Shown: positions 17,689 through 29,128, counted from the stretch's first letter. The stretch: DNA of 64,000 bases from Curtobacterium sp. MCSS17_008 (GCF_003234185.1 NZ_QKSM01000005.1:185266-249265), one strand, 5' to 3'. Numbers and translations are program-made. Notes: a model not told the origin generated them from the sequence alone.

Positions 17689-17715
17689 CTGGCACTCGGA
17701 TTGACCGAGTGCCAG
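17689..17715. promoter_or_regulatory. CIRCE operator 1 (HrcA site)
   Basis: CTGGCACTC-N9-GAGTGCCAG is a perfect 9-bp inverted repeat with the CIRCE spacing. It contains the groES -35 box within its spacer. Confidence 0.88.
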
Positions 17716-17729
17716 ACTGTCCCTAGAGT
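17701..17729 (+). promoter_or_regulatory. groES promoter
   Basis: TTGACC (17701-17706) and TAGAGT (17724-17729) are 17 bases apart. The promoter lies between and within two CIRCE operators. Confidence 0.85.
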
Positions 17730-17734
17730 TGGCG

Positions 17735-17761
17735 TTGGCACTCTCCTGTGCGTAGTGCCAA
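17735..17761. promoter_or_regulatory. CIRCE operator 2 (HrcA site)
   Basis: TTGGCACTC-N9-TAGTGCCAA has one mismatch between its arms and lies just after the -10 box, over the likely transcription start. Confidence 0.88.
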
Positions 17762-17808
17762 CCGGTTCCCATCTGTACCGAGTCAGTACCGAGAAAGAAG
17801 AGGTCACC

Positions 17809-18105
17809 GTGGCCGTCACCATCAAGCCGCTCGAGGATCGCATCGTCATCCGCCAGGTCGAGGCGGAGCAGACCACCGCTTCCGGTCTCGTCATCCCGGA
17901 CACCGCGAAGGAGAAGCCCCAGGAGGGCGAGGTCGTCGCCGTGGGCCCGGGTCGCATCGACGACAACGGCAACCGCGTCCCGCTCGACGTCGCCGTCGGC
18001 GACAAGGTCATCTACTCGAAGTACGGCGGCACCGAGGTGAAGTACTCCGGTGAGGACCTGCTCGTCCTCTCGGCGCGCGACGTCCTCGCGGTCATCGAGC
18101 ACTGA
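17809..18105 (+). CDS. groES: Co-chaperonin GroES
   Basis: A 98-residue GroES with the diagnostic [14 protein letters not shown] start, the mobile loop [19 protein letters not shown], and the [14 protein letters not shown] and [14 protein letters not shown] strands. It caps the GroEL cage during protein folding. The GTG at 17809 follows AAGAAGAGG. No groEL is attached; a separate groEL locus is common in actinobacteria. Two CIRCE operators around the promoter predict HrcA repression and heat induction. A strong hairpin follows, so the gene is its own transcript. Confidence 0.97.
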   Translation: MAVTIKPLEDRIVIRQVEAEQTTASGLVIPDTAKEKPQEGEVVAVGPGRIDDNGNRVPLDVAVGDKVIYSKYGGTEVKYSGEDLLVLSARDVLAVIEH

Positions 18106-18121
18106 GACCAGTACTCCTCGA

Positions 18122-18159
18122 CGAACGCCCCGTCCGGCTCGCAGCCGGCGGGGCGTTCG
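18122..18159 (+). terminator. groES terminator
   Basis: CGAACGCCCCG (18122-18132) pairs with CGGGGCGTTCG (18149-18159). The inner stem CCGGCT/AGCCGG continues it after a bulged T. Confidence 0.8.
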
Positions 18160-18231
18160 CGCGTCCGGAGGCGCCGGAGCGCTGTGCGGACGGGAGGCTC
18201 GCCCCACGCCCGCCGGGACGGTGCTGGTTCC

Positions 18232-18237
18232 TAGGAT
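18232..18237 (+). promoter_or_regulatory. -10 box of rarD (leaderless type)
   Basis: TAGGAT is followed by a 6-base gap and the GTG at 18244. Confidence 0.6.
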
Positions 18238-18243
18238 GGTTCC

Positions 18244-19206
18244 GTGAGTGAACCGACCCCCGTGCGCCCCGCACGCAGCGAGGCATCCGTCGGCGTCGTG
18301 CAGGCGATCGTGGCGTACGGGCTCTGGGGTCTCATGCCCCTGCTCTTCGCGGCGATGGCCCCCGCCGGTGCGTTCGAGATCGTCGCCTGGCGGATCGTCT
18401 TCGGCCTGGTCTTCTGCGCGGTCGCGATCGCCGTGACGCGGTCGTGGCTCCGCACCCGCTCCCTCATCGCCCAGCGCCGGGTGATGCTCGTGATGGGGCT
18501 CGCGGCCGTGCTCATCCTGGTGAACTGGACCGTGTACGTCGCCGCCACGACGACGGGCCACACGGTCGAGGCCGCGCTCGGCTACTTCATCAACCCGCTC
18601 GTGACGATCGCACTCGGTGTCGTCGTGCTCCGCGAGCGGCTCCGTGCGGCGCAGTGGGCAGCGGTCGGGATCAGCGTCGTGGCCGTCGTCGTCATCGCGG
18701 TCGGCTACGGGCAGGTGCCGTGGATCTCGCTCGCCCTCGCGTTCTCGTTCGGGCTCTACGGGCTCGTCAAGAAGCGTGTCGGCGGGACCGTCGACGCGTT
18801 GAGCGGGCTGACGCTCGAGACCGTCTGGTTGCTACCGATCGCGGTCGGGGCGCTCGTCGTGCTCGGGGTCACGGGCCTCGGAGGCGGGGTGACGTTCACG
18901 AGCGAGGGGTGGCCGCACGCCCTCGTCACGGTGCTGACCGGCCCGGCGACCGCGGTGCCGCTGCTGCTCTTCGCGTCGTCGGCGCGGCGGGTGAGCCTGT
19001 CGACGCTCGGGCTGACGCAGTACCTCGCGCCGGTCATGCAGCTGCTCGTCGGTGTCGTCGTGCAGCACGAGGCGATGCCGCCCGCGCGGTGGATCGGCTT
19101 CGGCATCGTCTGGGTCGCACTCGTGGTCCTGACGGTCGACAGCTTCGCGGCCGCTCGGGCAGCGCGGCGCCGGACGCTCGCGCCTTCGGCGGCCGAGCCG
19201 GTCTGA
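18244..19206 (+). CDS. rarD: RarD-type EamA/DMT family transporter
   Basis: A 320-residue membrane protein with about ten hydrophobic segments, the size and layout of two fused EamA repeats. The stretch NWTVYVAATTTGHTVEAALGYFINPL is the hallmark of the RarD (chloramphenicol-sensitive) branch, with WRIVFGLVF before it and LTQYLAPVMQLLVGV near the end. The substrate is unknown; the family is drug/metabolite exporters. The GTG at 18244 is supported by the TAGGAT box 6 bases upstream. Convergent with the binding-protein gene downstream. Confidence 0.88.
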   Translation: MSEPTPVRPARSEASVGVVQAIVAYGLWGLMPLLFAAMAPAGAFEIVAWRIVFGLVFCAVAIAVTRSWLRTRSLIAQRRVMLVMGLAAVLILVNWTVYVAATTTGHTVEAALGYFINPLVTIALGVVVLRERLRAAQWAAVGISVVAVVVIAVGYGQVPWISLALAFSFGLYGLVKKRVGGTVDALSGLTLETVWLLPIAVGALVVLGVTGLGGGVTFTSEGWPHALVTVLTGPATAVPLLLFASSARRVSLSTLGLTQYLAPVMQLLVGVVVQHEAMPPARWIGFGIVWVALVVLTVDSFAAARAARRRTLAPSAAEPV

Positions 19207-19234
19207 CGGCGGGGAGCCGCGCCTCCCGGCCGTC
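19205..19234. repeat. Degenerate copy of the dispersed palindrome
   Basis: GACGGCGGGGAG at 19205 and CCTCCCGGCCGTC at 19222 form an imperfect inverted repeat. It overlaps the rarD stop and resembles the GGACGGGAGGCGC family. Confidence 0.5.
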
Positions 19235-19270
19235 GCCACGTCCGTGCGCCGGAGTGGTGCAACAGCGGAA

Positions 19271-19303
19271 CAGTCCCCCGCCGGAAGCCGGCGGGGGACT
19301 GTC
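19271..19303. terminator. Bidirectional terminator, rarD / binding protein
   Basis: ACAGTCCCCCGCCGG (19271-19285) pairs perfectly with 19289-19303 across a 3-base loop, between convergent genes. Confidence 0.85.
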
Positions 19304-19318
19304 GCGCTCGCAGAGGTG

Positions 19319-20653
19319 TTACTCCGAGACCGAGCCCTGGATGGCGCTCTGGTACACGGGCTTGTTCTCGCCGTCGAACTTGTAGATGCCGATGTAGGCG
19401 CTCGACGGGTCGTTCTCGTCGTCGAACGGACCGATGCCGGACGGACCGGTGTAGTGGATGTCCTCACCCTCGTCGAGCAGGTCCTTGCACTCCTTGAACG
19501 TCGCGCACTCGGTGCCGCCGTCCGCACCGGACACCGCGGCCATGTTGGCCTGGATGGTGCCGGAGTCGGTGCCCTTGCCCTTCACCGCGGCGAGGGCGGC
19601 GAGGGTCGTGGCGTCGTAGGACTCCGCCGCGTACGAGTAGTCGGCGAGTTCCTTGCCCGACGACTCCTTGTAGAAGTCGGCGAGGCGCTGCTTCAGGTCG
19701 TCCTCCGGGCTGGCACCGGGGATGGTGCCCTGGGCGCCCTCGAGCGTGCCCTTGTCGAAGTCCTTCGAGTAGTCCGCGGTGTTGCCGTCGGACATGTAGA
19801 TCTTCGCCATGTCGGCGTTCTGCGACTTCAGCTCGGGGATGATCGACTTCGTCTCGTCGAAGGCGAGCACCACGATGGCGTCCGGCTTCGCCGCCAGGGC
19901 GGCCGTGACCTCGGACGAGAACGTCGTCTGGCCGGGCGGGAACTCCTGGCCCTTGCCCTTGCCGCCGTAGACGACCTGGCCGCCCGAGTCCTCGACCGCC
20001 TGCTGCACCGAGTCGCGGAGGCCGGTGCCGTAGGTGTCGTTGAAGACCAGGAACGCGACCGTGGCGTTGCCGTCACCCGTGACGAGCTGGCCGAGCGCCG
20101 AGCCCTGCACCGAGTCCGGCGGAGCGGTCCGGAAGTAGTGCGACGAGTACCCGGACAGGTCGGTCGCCGTGTTCGCCGGCGAGATCTGCACGATGCAGTT
20201 GCTCGTCAGCTGGTCGATGACGTTCAGCGTGACGCTGGACGACTCGGCACCGATCACGACGGGGACCTCGGCGTTGACGAGCTTCGTCGCGGCGGAGCTC
20301 GACACGGTCATGTCGTTGCTGTCACCGGAGTCGGTGGCCGGGTCGATGCTGACGTCCTTGTCGAGCACGCCGCCCGCGGCGTTGATGTCCTCGACGGCGA
20401 GGCCGACACCGGACTCGGCCGGCGGGTTGAGGTACGACAGCGTGCCCGTGAGCGGGAGGATCGTGCCGATCTTCAGCGCGTCGGTGCCCGGGGTGTCGGG
20501 GGCCTTGCAGCTCGCGGCCGGGTCCTTCTTCGCGCCGCCGGCGGAGGCGGAGGAGGTGGTCTCGGCGCTGCCGCTGGTGGAACACGCGGCGAGGAGGAGC
20601 GCTGCCGCTCCCGCCACTGCCAGTGCCGTGGTGGCACGGGTGGTTCTGGTCAT
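19319..20653 (-). CDS. livK: Branched-chain amino acid-type ABC binding lipoprotein
   Basis: A 444-residue secreted binding protein. The signal peptide ends in LLAAC, so Cys24 should be lipidated, followed by a Ser/Thr-rich tether. The body starts with LKIGTILPLTGTLSYLNPP, the opening of the periplasmic-binding-protein type I (LivJ/K) fold, and contains VVIGAESSSVT and IVVLAFDETKSII. The ATG at 20653 has an AAAGGG site; 40 upstream open codons are rejected. The matching permease and ATPase genes (24.9-29.0 kb) lack a binding protein of their own, so this is the probable partner. The ligand is not certain; branched-chain amino acids are the family default. Confidence 0.9.
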   Translation of the reverse strand: MTRTTRATTALAVAGAAALLLAACSTSGSAETTSSASAGGAKKDPAASCKAPDTPGTDALKIGTILPLTGTLSYLNPPAESGVGLAVEDINAAGGVLDKDVSIDPATDSGDSNDMTVSSSAATKLVNAEVPVVIGAESSSVTLNVIDQLTSNCIVQISPANTATDLSGYSSHYFRTAPPDSVQGSALGQLVTGDGNATVAFLVFNDTYGTGLRDSVQQAVEDSGGQVVYGGKGKGQEFPPGQTTFSSEVTAALAAKPDAIVVLAFDETKSIIPELKSQNADMAKIYMSDGNTADYSKDFDKGTLEGAQGTIPGASPEDDLKQRLADFYKESSGKELADYSYAAESYDATTLAALAAVKGKGTDSGTIQANMAAVSGADGGTECATFKECKDLLDEGEDIHYTGPSGIGPFDDENDPSSAYIGIYKFDGENKPVYQSAIQGSVSE

Positions 20654-20780
20654 CCGTGGAGCCCTTTCTCTGCGCGGAGGTCCAACCGCATCGGGTCGAG
20701 CGCGGTCTCCTCCGCGTGGGTTGCCGAGAAAACTAGGGCCGAAGTGTTTCGCCTGTGTGTCCGGCATCGGCACCTGGACG

Positions 20781-20804
20781 TTTCGTTACACACCCGTGAC
20801 GAAA
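20781..20804. promoter_or_regulatory. Operator-like palindrome TTTCGTTAC/GTGACGAAA
   Basis: TTTCGTTAC (20781-20789) and GTGACGAAA (20796-20804) match as an inverted repeat at 8 of 9 positions with a 6-base spacer. It lies upstream of the livK -10 candidate. The regulator is unknown. Confidence 0.4.
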
Positions 20805-20975
20805 GTCTGGAGCCGCACGGGAACCCCTGATGAGGAGTCCGTCCGGACGGTCTCCGGGTCGCACGGGCGTGGACCGCTCCTGCTCGGGCGTCGCTGGAGC
20901 GCTCCTTCCGCTGGCCCGTCGACGGCGCACTGTGCTGGTCGCGCGGATCCGGACGAGCACTGCGGCGACCGCGCG

Positions 20976-20981
20976 TAGCGT
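20976..20981 (+). promoter_or_regulatory. -10 box of the SDR gene (leaderless type)
   Basis: TAGCGT is followed by a 7-base gap and the ATG at 20989. Confidence 0.55.
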
Positions 20982-20988
20982 CCGGCCC

Positions 20989-21807
20989 ATGAGCGACGCA
21001 GCTTCCACGACAACGTTCCGTCCCACCCGTGCGATCGTCACCGGCGCCGAGTCCGGCATCGGCCGGGCCACCGCCGTGGCGCTCGCCGCTGCCGGCATGG
21101 ACGTCGGCATCACCTACCTGTCCGAGCCCGAACGGGCCGAGGAGACCGCCGCCGAGATCCGGCAGTCGGGGCGGCAGGCGTTCGTGGCGCAGATCGACGT
21201 CACCCGGCTCGACGAGGCGGGCGCCGTGATCGAGCAGCTCGCCTCGCAGCTCGGCGGCGTCGACGTGATCGTCGCCGACGCCGGGACCGGCGACAACGCG
21301 CCGTTCCTCGACATCACGCTCGACCAGTGGCGGCACACCGTTGCGACCGACCTCGACGGCGCCTTCGTCACGATCCAGGCGGCCGCGCGGCTGATGGTCC
21401 AGCAGGGCACGGGCGGACGCATCATCGGCATCACGAGCGTGCACGAGCACCAGCCCCGGTACGGGTCGAGTGCGTACGACGCCGCCAAGCACGGGCTCGG
21501 CGGACTCCTCAAGACCGTGGCGATCGAGCTCGCGGAGCACGGCATCACGGCGAACGCCGTCGCGCCGGGGGAGATCGCGACCCGGATGACCGGGGCAGAG
21601 GACGAGGACCCGCACACGATCTCCCGTCCGGGGGTGCCGCTCGGCCGGCCGGGCAACGCGTGGGAGATCGCCGCGGCGGTGGCGTTCCTGGCGTCGCCCG
21701 CGTCGTCGTACATCACCGGGGTGTCCCTGCCCGTCGACGGCGGCATGCTCCAGATGGGCCCGCACGGCGGCAGCCACATCACCTCCGACGACTGGCGGAG
21801 CGCCTGA
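20989..21807 (+). CDS. SDR family oxidoreductase
   Basis: A 272-residue classical short-chain dehydrogenase/reductase. The cofactor loop TGAESGIGRATAV lies at ~20, and the catalytic triad is visible as the Ser in GITSV and YDAAK (Tyr-x3-Lys). ITANAVAPGEIATRM and the C-terminal YITGVSLPVDGGML are classic. Arginine-free residues after the second strand do not clearly fix NAD or NADP preference. The substrate is unknown; FabG-like sugar or keto-acyl reductases share these features. The start is set by the TAGCGT box 7 bases before the ATG. Single-gene unit. Confidence 0.9.
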   Translation: MSDAASTTTFRPTRAIVTGAESGIGRATAVALAAAGMDVGITYLSEPERAEETAAEIRQSGRQAFVAQIDVTRLDEAGAVIEQLASQLGGVDVIVADAGTGDNAPFLDITLDQWRHTVATDLDGAFVTIQAAARLMVQQGTGGRIIGITSVHEHQPRYGSSAYDAAKHGLGGLLKTVAIELAEHGITANAVAPGEIATRMTGAEDEDPHTISRPGVPLGRPGNAWEIAAAVAFLASPASSYITGVSLPVDGGMLQMGPHGGSHITSDDWRSA

Positions 21808-21845
21808 CCCGCGTCCCTCCCTCCCCGCAACGCCGTTTGTCGACC

Positions 21846-21949
21846 GAGACGCCTCCCGCCTGCCGAGACGCCTCCCTGTCGCCGAGACGCCGCGACTTCT
21901 GACGGCGTCTCGGCGCGGGTGAGGCGTCCCATGCTGACGCCGGCGTCTC
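21846..21949. repeat. 19-bp-period mirrored GAGACGCC element, copy 1
   Basis: GAGACGCC begins at 21846, 21865 and 21884 (period 19). The mirror GGCGTCTC begins at 21904 and 21942, with a GGCGTCCC variant at 21923 (period 19). All pairs are symmetric about 21897.5. The innermost GCCGAGACGCCG forms a perfect 12-bp hairpin. It lies between the SDR gene and the AbiEi-like gene. Confidence 0.9.
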
Positions 21950-21993
21950 GCATGGCATGCGGCCGTCGTGCGTCGACGTCCGCGTCCCGCGCG

Positions 21994-22881
21994 TCAGCGG
22001 GGTCGCTCGGCCCAGCCTCGACCGAGCGGCAGCCCCGCTGCGAGCAGCACCGGAGCGAGGAGCGCCGGTGCCGCGGCCTCGCGCATGCACCACCGCGCGA
22101 AGCCGGTCACCTGCGGCAGGCGCCGGATGGCGTCCTCCCGTCGCTTCTCGGCCCGGAGTGTCTCGCGGTCGTCGTACTTCGCCCGACCGTCGAACTCGCC
22201 GACCACGCCGGTGCTCGGCCACCAGAAGTCGACCCGGAATCGCCCTGCATCCGTCGTGAACTCCTGCTGCAGCACGGGTGGCTGGACACCGAGCTCCCGC
22301 ATCGTCACCCGGCTCAGGGACTCTCCCGCCGATTCCGACTCGGCGTCGGCGAGGTCGAGGGCCGTCCGGGCCACCCGCGACCCTCGTCCACCTGCGCGGG
22401 CGGTGCACTCCCGCTCGAGCGCGTCACGAGGGACGGTGCCCAGGTGGAGCACGTGGTCGAGGACCAGGACCGCGTGCTCCAGCGGCACGACGTGCACGAT
22501 GTCGGTCACGGTCCGCAGGAGTGACGTCACCGCGTTGCCGTCCAGCCGGACCACGTCGCGCGGAGTGAGCACGCCCGTGTGCCGGACGACTCCGCGGCCG
22601 ACGTGGGTCTTCTCGAGCAACGGGTCCGTCACGTGCAGGCGCCAGTCCCACCGGCCGAGCTCGGGCAGCCCCCAGAGCACCCCGGCGGACCGGTGCGAGA
22701 CCACCGCGCACCGCCGGAGTGCCGCGGCGCGGCTGCGCACGACGAGCCGGCGACGTCCACGATCGTCCAACGCGTCCCACTCGTGGCGCTCGACCGCCGC
22801 TCCGTGGAACAGACGGACGGGGTCCTCGAGTTCTGCAGGACGGCGGGCGACCACCCGCGGAGGCGGAGGCGTCGGGGGCAT
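21994..22881 (-). CDS. AbiEi-like / DUF559 nuclease-like protein
   Basis: A 295-residue basic protein. The N-terminal half resembles the winged-helix AbiEi-antitoxin-type proteins of actinobacteria (SHRSAGVLWGLPELG, RHTGVLTPRDVVRLDGNAVTSLLRTVTDIV). The C-terminal part has VDFWWPSTGVVGEFDGRAKY, an Asp...Glu-x-Asp...Lys arrangement like the PD-(D/E)xK core of DUF559/Vsr-type endonucleases. No AbiEii toxin gene is near. The ATG at 22881 has a CATCGT box 7 bases upstream; a GTG three codons earlier is possible. It is bracketed by copies 1 and 2 of the 19-bp-period GAGACGCC element. Function is unknown. Confidence 0.7.
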   Translation of the reverse strand: MPPTPPPPRVVARRPAELEDPVRLFHGAAVERHEWDALDDRGRRRLVVRSRAAALRRCAVVSHRSAGVLWGLPELGRWDWRLHVTDPLLEKTHVGRGVVRHTGVLTPRDVVRLDGNAVTSLLRTVTDIVHVVPLEHAVLVLDHVLHLGTVPRDALERECTARAGGRGSRVARTALDLADAESESAGESLSRVTMRELGVQPPVLQQEFTTDAGRFRVDFWWPSTGVVGEFDGRAKYDDRETLRAEKRREDAIRRLPQVTGFARWCMREAAAPALLAPVLLAAGLPLGRGWAERPR

Positions 22882-22975
22882 GTCCGACACGATGGCGCAC
22901 CCATGCGTCGGACGGAGGCCGAGGGACAGGGTTGGGGAGAGCCTCCCGTCCGATGGCGGCGGTGCAGGACGAAGC

Positions 22976-23077
22976 GAGACGCCCCCGTCAACGCGAGACG
23001 CCCCCGGAGCTCCGAACGCCGCCGGATCCGGCGGTGTCCCGACGCAGCGGGGGCGTCTCGACGCGACGAGGGCGTCC
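22976..23077. repeat. 19-bp-period mirrored GAGACGCC element, copy 2
   Basis: GAGACGCC begins at 22976 and 22995. The mirror GGCGTCTC begins at 23052, with a GGCGTCCA variant at 23071. Spacing is 19 bp in both arms, and the pairs are symmetric about one centre. The centre holds the palindrome CCGCCGGATCCGGCGG. It lies between the AbiEi-like gene and guaB. Confidence 0.88.
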
Positions 23078-23086
23078 AGTGCTGGG

Positions 23087-26313
<3,227 letters not shown>

Positions 26314-26325
26314 GGGAGCACCGAC

Positions 26326-27312
26326 ATGGACTACATCCTGAACCTGCTGTCCTCGCTGACGCAGGAGGCCCTCGCCCCCACCACGGCGGCGTTCGCCCTG
26401 GCCGCGATCGGCCTCAACGTGCACTTCGGTCTGACCGGCCTGATCAACATGGGCCAGGCGGCGTTCCTGCTGCTCGGCGCGTACGGCTTCGCGATCTCGA
26501 TCACGAACGGTCTGCCCTTCGTCATGGCGGTGCTCATCGCGCTGGCGGTGGCGATCGTGTTCGCGGTGATCCTCGGCATCCCGACCCTGCGGTTGCGTGG
26601 GGACTACCTGGCGATCGTGACGATCTCCGGCGCCGAGATCATCCGCATGGTCGGCCGGTCCAGCCTGCTGACGGACACCACCGGTGGTTCGAACGGCATC
26701 GCCGGCTCGAGCTACCGCGACCCGTTCAACGCCCTCAGCCCGCTGCCCGACGGCACCACGAGCATCCTGTGGTTCACGTACTCGAACAACGGGGTCAACG
26801 GCTGGTGGATCCGCATCGCCGCCTGGGGCCTCGTGGCGCTCTTCACCCTCGTGCTCTTCCTGCTCATGCGCAGCCCGTGGGGCCGCGTCGTGAAGGCCAT
26901 CCGCGAGGACGAGGACGCCGTGCGCTCCCTCGGCAAGAACGTCTACTCGTACAAGATGCAGGCGCTCGTGTTCGGTGGTGCCCTCGGGGCGCTCGCCGGG
27001 GTGATCTACGTGCTGCCGAGCTCCGTGCAGCCGGACGCCATGGGTCGCTCGATGACGTTCTTCATCTGGACAGCGCTGATCCTCGGCGGAGCCGCGACGG
27101 TGTTCGGTCCGGTGCTCGGGGCGATCCTGTTCTTCGTCGTGCGGCTCTTCGTCCGCACCCTCGCCGGGGACTTCATCCCCGACTCGATCATGAACGCGCA
27201 GCAGGCGGAGCAGTTCTCCTACGTGCTCGTCGGCGTCGCGCTCATGCTCCTCATCGTGTTCCGGCCACAGGGACTCCTGGGCAACAAGAAGGAGCTGTCG
27301 TTCAGTGTCTGA
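26326..27312 (+). CDS. livM: LivM-type ABC permease
   Basis: A 328-residue inner-membrane permease, the LivH partner. It has the LivM signatures GLTGLINMGQAAFLLLGAYG near the start, LRGDYLAIVTISGAEIIR, and SPWGRVVKAIREDEDAVRSLGKN, the cytoplasmic loop that contacts the ATPase, and it ends in RPQGLLG. The ATG follows livH by 12 bases with AGGGAG. livG overlaps its 3' end by 8 bases. The substrate is inferred as branched-chain or related amino acids from family membership only. Confidence 0.94.
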   Translation: MDYILNLLSSLTQEALAPTTAAFALAAIGLNVHFGLTGLINMGQAAFLLLGAYGFAISITNGLPFVMAVLIALAVAIVFAVILGIPTLRLRGDYLAIVTISGAEIIRMVGRSSLLTDTTGGSNGIAGSSYRDPFNALSPLPDGTTSILWFTYSNNGVNGWWIRIAAWGLVALFTLVLFLLMRSPWGRVVKAIREDEDAVRSLGKNVYSYKMQALVFGGALGALAGVIYVLPSSVQPDAMGRSMTFFIWTALILGGAATVFGPVLGAILFFVVRLFVRTLAGDFIPDSIMNAQQAEQFSYVLVGVALMLLIVFRPQGLLGNKKELSFSV

Positions 27313-28237
27313 GACCTACACCCACACGAAGACCGACCCGATCCTCACGGTCGACGGCGTCACCCGGCACTTCGGCGGCATGACCGCGGTCGACGTCGAC
27401 CACCTCGAGGTGCAGCGCGGCACCATCACCGCCCTCATCGGTCCGAACGGCGCCGGCAAGACGACGTTCTTCAACCTGCTCACCGGTTTCGACAAGCCCA
27501 GCCCCGGTGCGACGACCCGCTTCAACGGTGACACGCTGCAGAAGACGAGCGCGACGCACATCGCGAACAAGGGCATGGTCCGGACGTTCCAGCTCACGAA
27601 GGCGCTCAGCCGCCTCACCGTGATGCAGAACATGCTGCTCGGCGCCCGCGACCAGCCGGGGGAGAACTTCTTCGTCGGCCTGGTGCCGGCGCTCTGGCGG
27701 AAGCGCGAGCGCGAGATCACCGCGAAGGCCGAGGACCTGCTCGCCCGCTTCAAGCTCCTCGAGAAGAAGGACGACTACGCCGGTTCGCTCTCGGGCGGCC
27801 AGCGGAAGCTCCTCGAGATGGCCCGGGCGCTCATGTCCGACCCGACGATGATCATGCTCGACGAGCCGATGGCCGGCGTGAACCCCGCGCTCACCCAGTC
27901 GCTGCTCGGGCACATCCAGTCCCTGCGCGACGACGGCATGACCGTGCTCTTCGTCGAGCACGACATGCACATGGTCCGGCACATCTCGGACTGGGTCGTC
28001 GTGATGGCCGAGGGCAAGGTCGTCGCCGAGGGCCCGGCGGACACGGTCATGGACGACCGCGCCGTCATCGACGCGTACCTCGGTGCGCACCACGACACCG
28101 ACCTGGGCGACGACTCGCTCCTCACCGAGGAGACCTACGAGGAGCTGGCCGAAGAGGTGGCCGAAGAAGAAGCGGCGGACGACCACCACAAGGCGGACGA
28201 CCACCGCGGGCAGGACGAGCAGGAGGCGACCCGATGA
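27305..28237 (+). CDS. livG: LivG-type ABC ATPase
   Basis: A 310-residue ATPase of the LivG class. Walker A is GPNGAGKTT, the signature LSGGQRKL, Walker B MIMLDEP, and the switch His lies in VEHDMH. VRTFQLTKALSRLTVMQNML matches LivG. Residues ~265-310 form an unusual tail rich in Glu, Asp and His (EEVAEEEAADDHHK) with no counterpart in classic LivG. The GTG overlaps livM by 8 bases, and livF starts within the last codons (4-base overlap), so production of the two ATPases is coupled. Confidence 0.94.
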   Translation: MSETYTHTKTDPILTVDGVTRHFGGMTAVDVDHLEVQRGTITALIGPNGAGKTTFFNLLTGFDKPSPGATTRFNGDTLQKTSATHIANKGMVRTFQLTKALSRLTVMQNMLLGARDQPGENFFVGLVPALWRKREREITAKAEDLLARFKLLEKKDDYAGSLSGGQRKLLEMARALMSDPTMIMLDEPMAGVNPALTQSLLGHIQSLRDDGMTVLFVEHDMHMVRHISDWVVVMAEGKVVAEGPADTVMDDRAVIDAYLGAHHDTDLGDDSLLTEETYEELAEEVAEEEAADDHHKADDHRGQDEQEATR

Positions 28238-29040
28238 CCGACGCAACGAACGCAGCAGACGCGAGCCGCGCCTCCAGTCCGGCCCCGGCGGCCACGCTGG
28301 ACCGAGAGCCCGTCCTCACCGCGAAGAACCTGGTCGCCGGGTACCTGCCGGGCGTGAACATCCTCAACGGCTGCGACCTCGACTGCTACCCGGGCGAGCT
28401 CATCGGCATCATCGGTCCGAACGGTGCCGGCAAGTCGACGCTCCTCAAGGCGCTGTTCGGCCTGGTCTCCATCCGCGAGGGATCCGTCACGCTGCAGGGC
28501 GAGGACATCACGAACCTCAAGGCGAACAAGCTCGTGCAGGCCGGCGTCGGCTTCGTCCCGCAGACGAACAACGTGTTCCCCTCGCTCTCGATCGAGGAGA
28601 ACCTGCAGATGGGCCTGTACCTGCGTCCGAAGAAGTTCGCGGAGCGGCTCGAGGTCATCTACGACCTGTTCCCGGTCCTCGGGCAGCGGCGCAACCAGCG
28701 CGCCGGTTCCCTGTCCGGCGGTGAGCGGCAGTCGGTCGCGATGGCCCGGGCACTGATGATGGACCCGAAGGTGCTGCTGCTCGACGAGCCCTCCGCGGGC
28801 CTGTCGCCGGTGCGCCAGGACGAGACCTTCATCCGCACGCGCCGGATCAACAAGGCCGGGGTGTCGATCATCATGGTCGAGCAGAACGCGCGACGCTGTC
28901 TGCAGATCTGCGATCGTGGGTACGTGCTCGACCAGGGGAGGAACGCGTACTCGGGCACCGGGCGTGAGCTCGCCGACGACCCGAAGGTCATCGAGCTCTA
29001 CCTGGGGACGCTCGCCAAGGACGTCGACTCCGCTCGCTGA
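28234..29040 (+). CDS. livF: LivF-type ABC ATPase
   Basis: A 268-residue ATPase of the LivF class, partner of LivG. Walker A is GPNGAGKST; VGFVPQTNNVFPSLSIEENLQMG carries the Q-loop; LSGGERQSVAMARALM is the signature; Walker B is VLLLDEP; and the family's VEQNAR switch is present. An Ala-rich N-terminal extension of ~25 residues is partly encoded by CGCGCCTCCAGTCCGG (28267-28282), a half-copy of the dispersed palindrome. The ATG overlaps livG by 4 bases. A terminator follows after 46 bases. Confidence 0.94.
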   Translation: MTDATNAADASRASSPAPAATLDREPVLTAKNLVAGYLPGVNILNGCDLDCYPGELIGIIGPNGAGKSTLLKALFGLVSIREGSVTLQGEDITNLKANKLVQAGVGFVPQTNNVFPSLSIEENLQMGLYLRPKKFAERLEVIYDLFPVLGQRRNQRAGSLSGGERQSVAMARALMMDPKVLLLDEPSAGLSPVRQDETFIRTRRINKAGVSIIMVEQNARRCLQICDRGYVLDQGRNAYSGTGRELADDPKVIELYLGTLAKDVDSAR

Positions 29041-29086
29041 GCGAGGTCGACCCGCGGGTACTGCTGTGGGGGTGGTACCCGCACCC

Positions 29087-29128
29087 GACGGGGCCGCGCA
29101 GGCTGCTGATGCGCCGCGCGGCCCCGTC
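29087..29128 (+). terminator. livHMGF terminator
   Basis: GACGGGGCCGCGC (29087-29099) pairs with GCGCGGCCCCGTC (29116-29128). A smaller hairpin GCGGGTA/TACCCGC (29054-29083) precedes it. Confidence 0.75.

Larger units (their letters stand above)
20654..20988. other. Divergent regulatory region, livK / SDR
   Basis: This 335-base gap holds no gene. Toward livK, TAGTTT (complement of 20729-20734) is a plausible -10 box. The palindrome at 20781-20804 and the SDR -10 box at 20976 lie in the same gap. Confidence 0.6.

Noticed and set aside
21994..22881. A complete AbiE toxin-antitoxin system
   Set aside because: Only one gene is present, with no AbiEii nucleotidyltransferase nearby, so a two-gene system is not supported.
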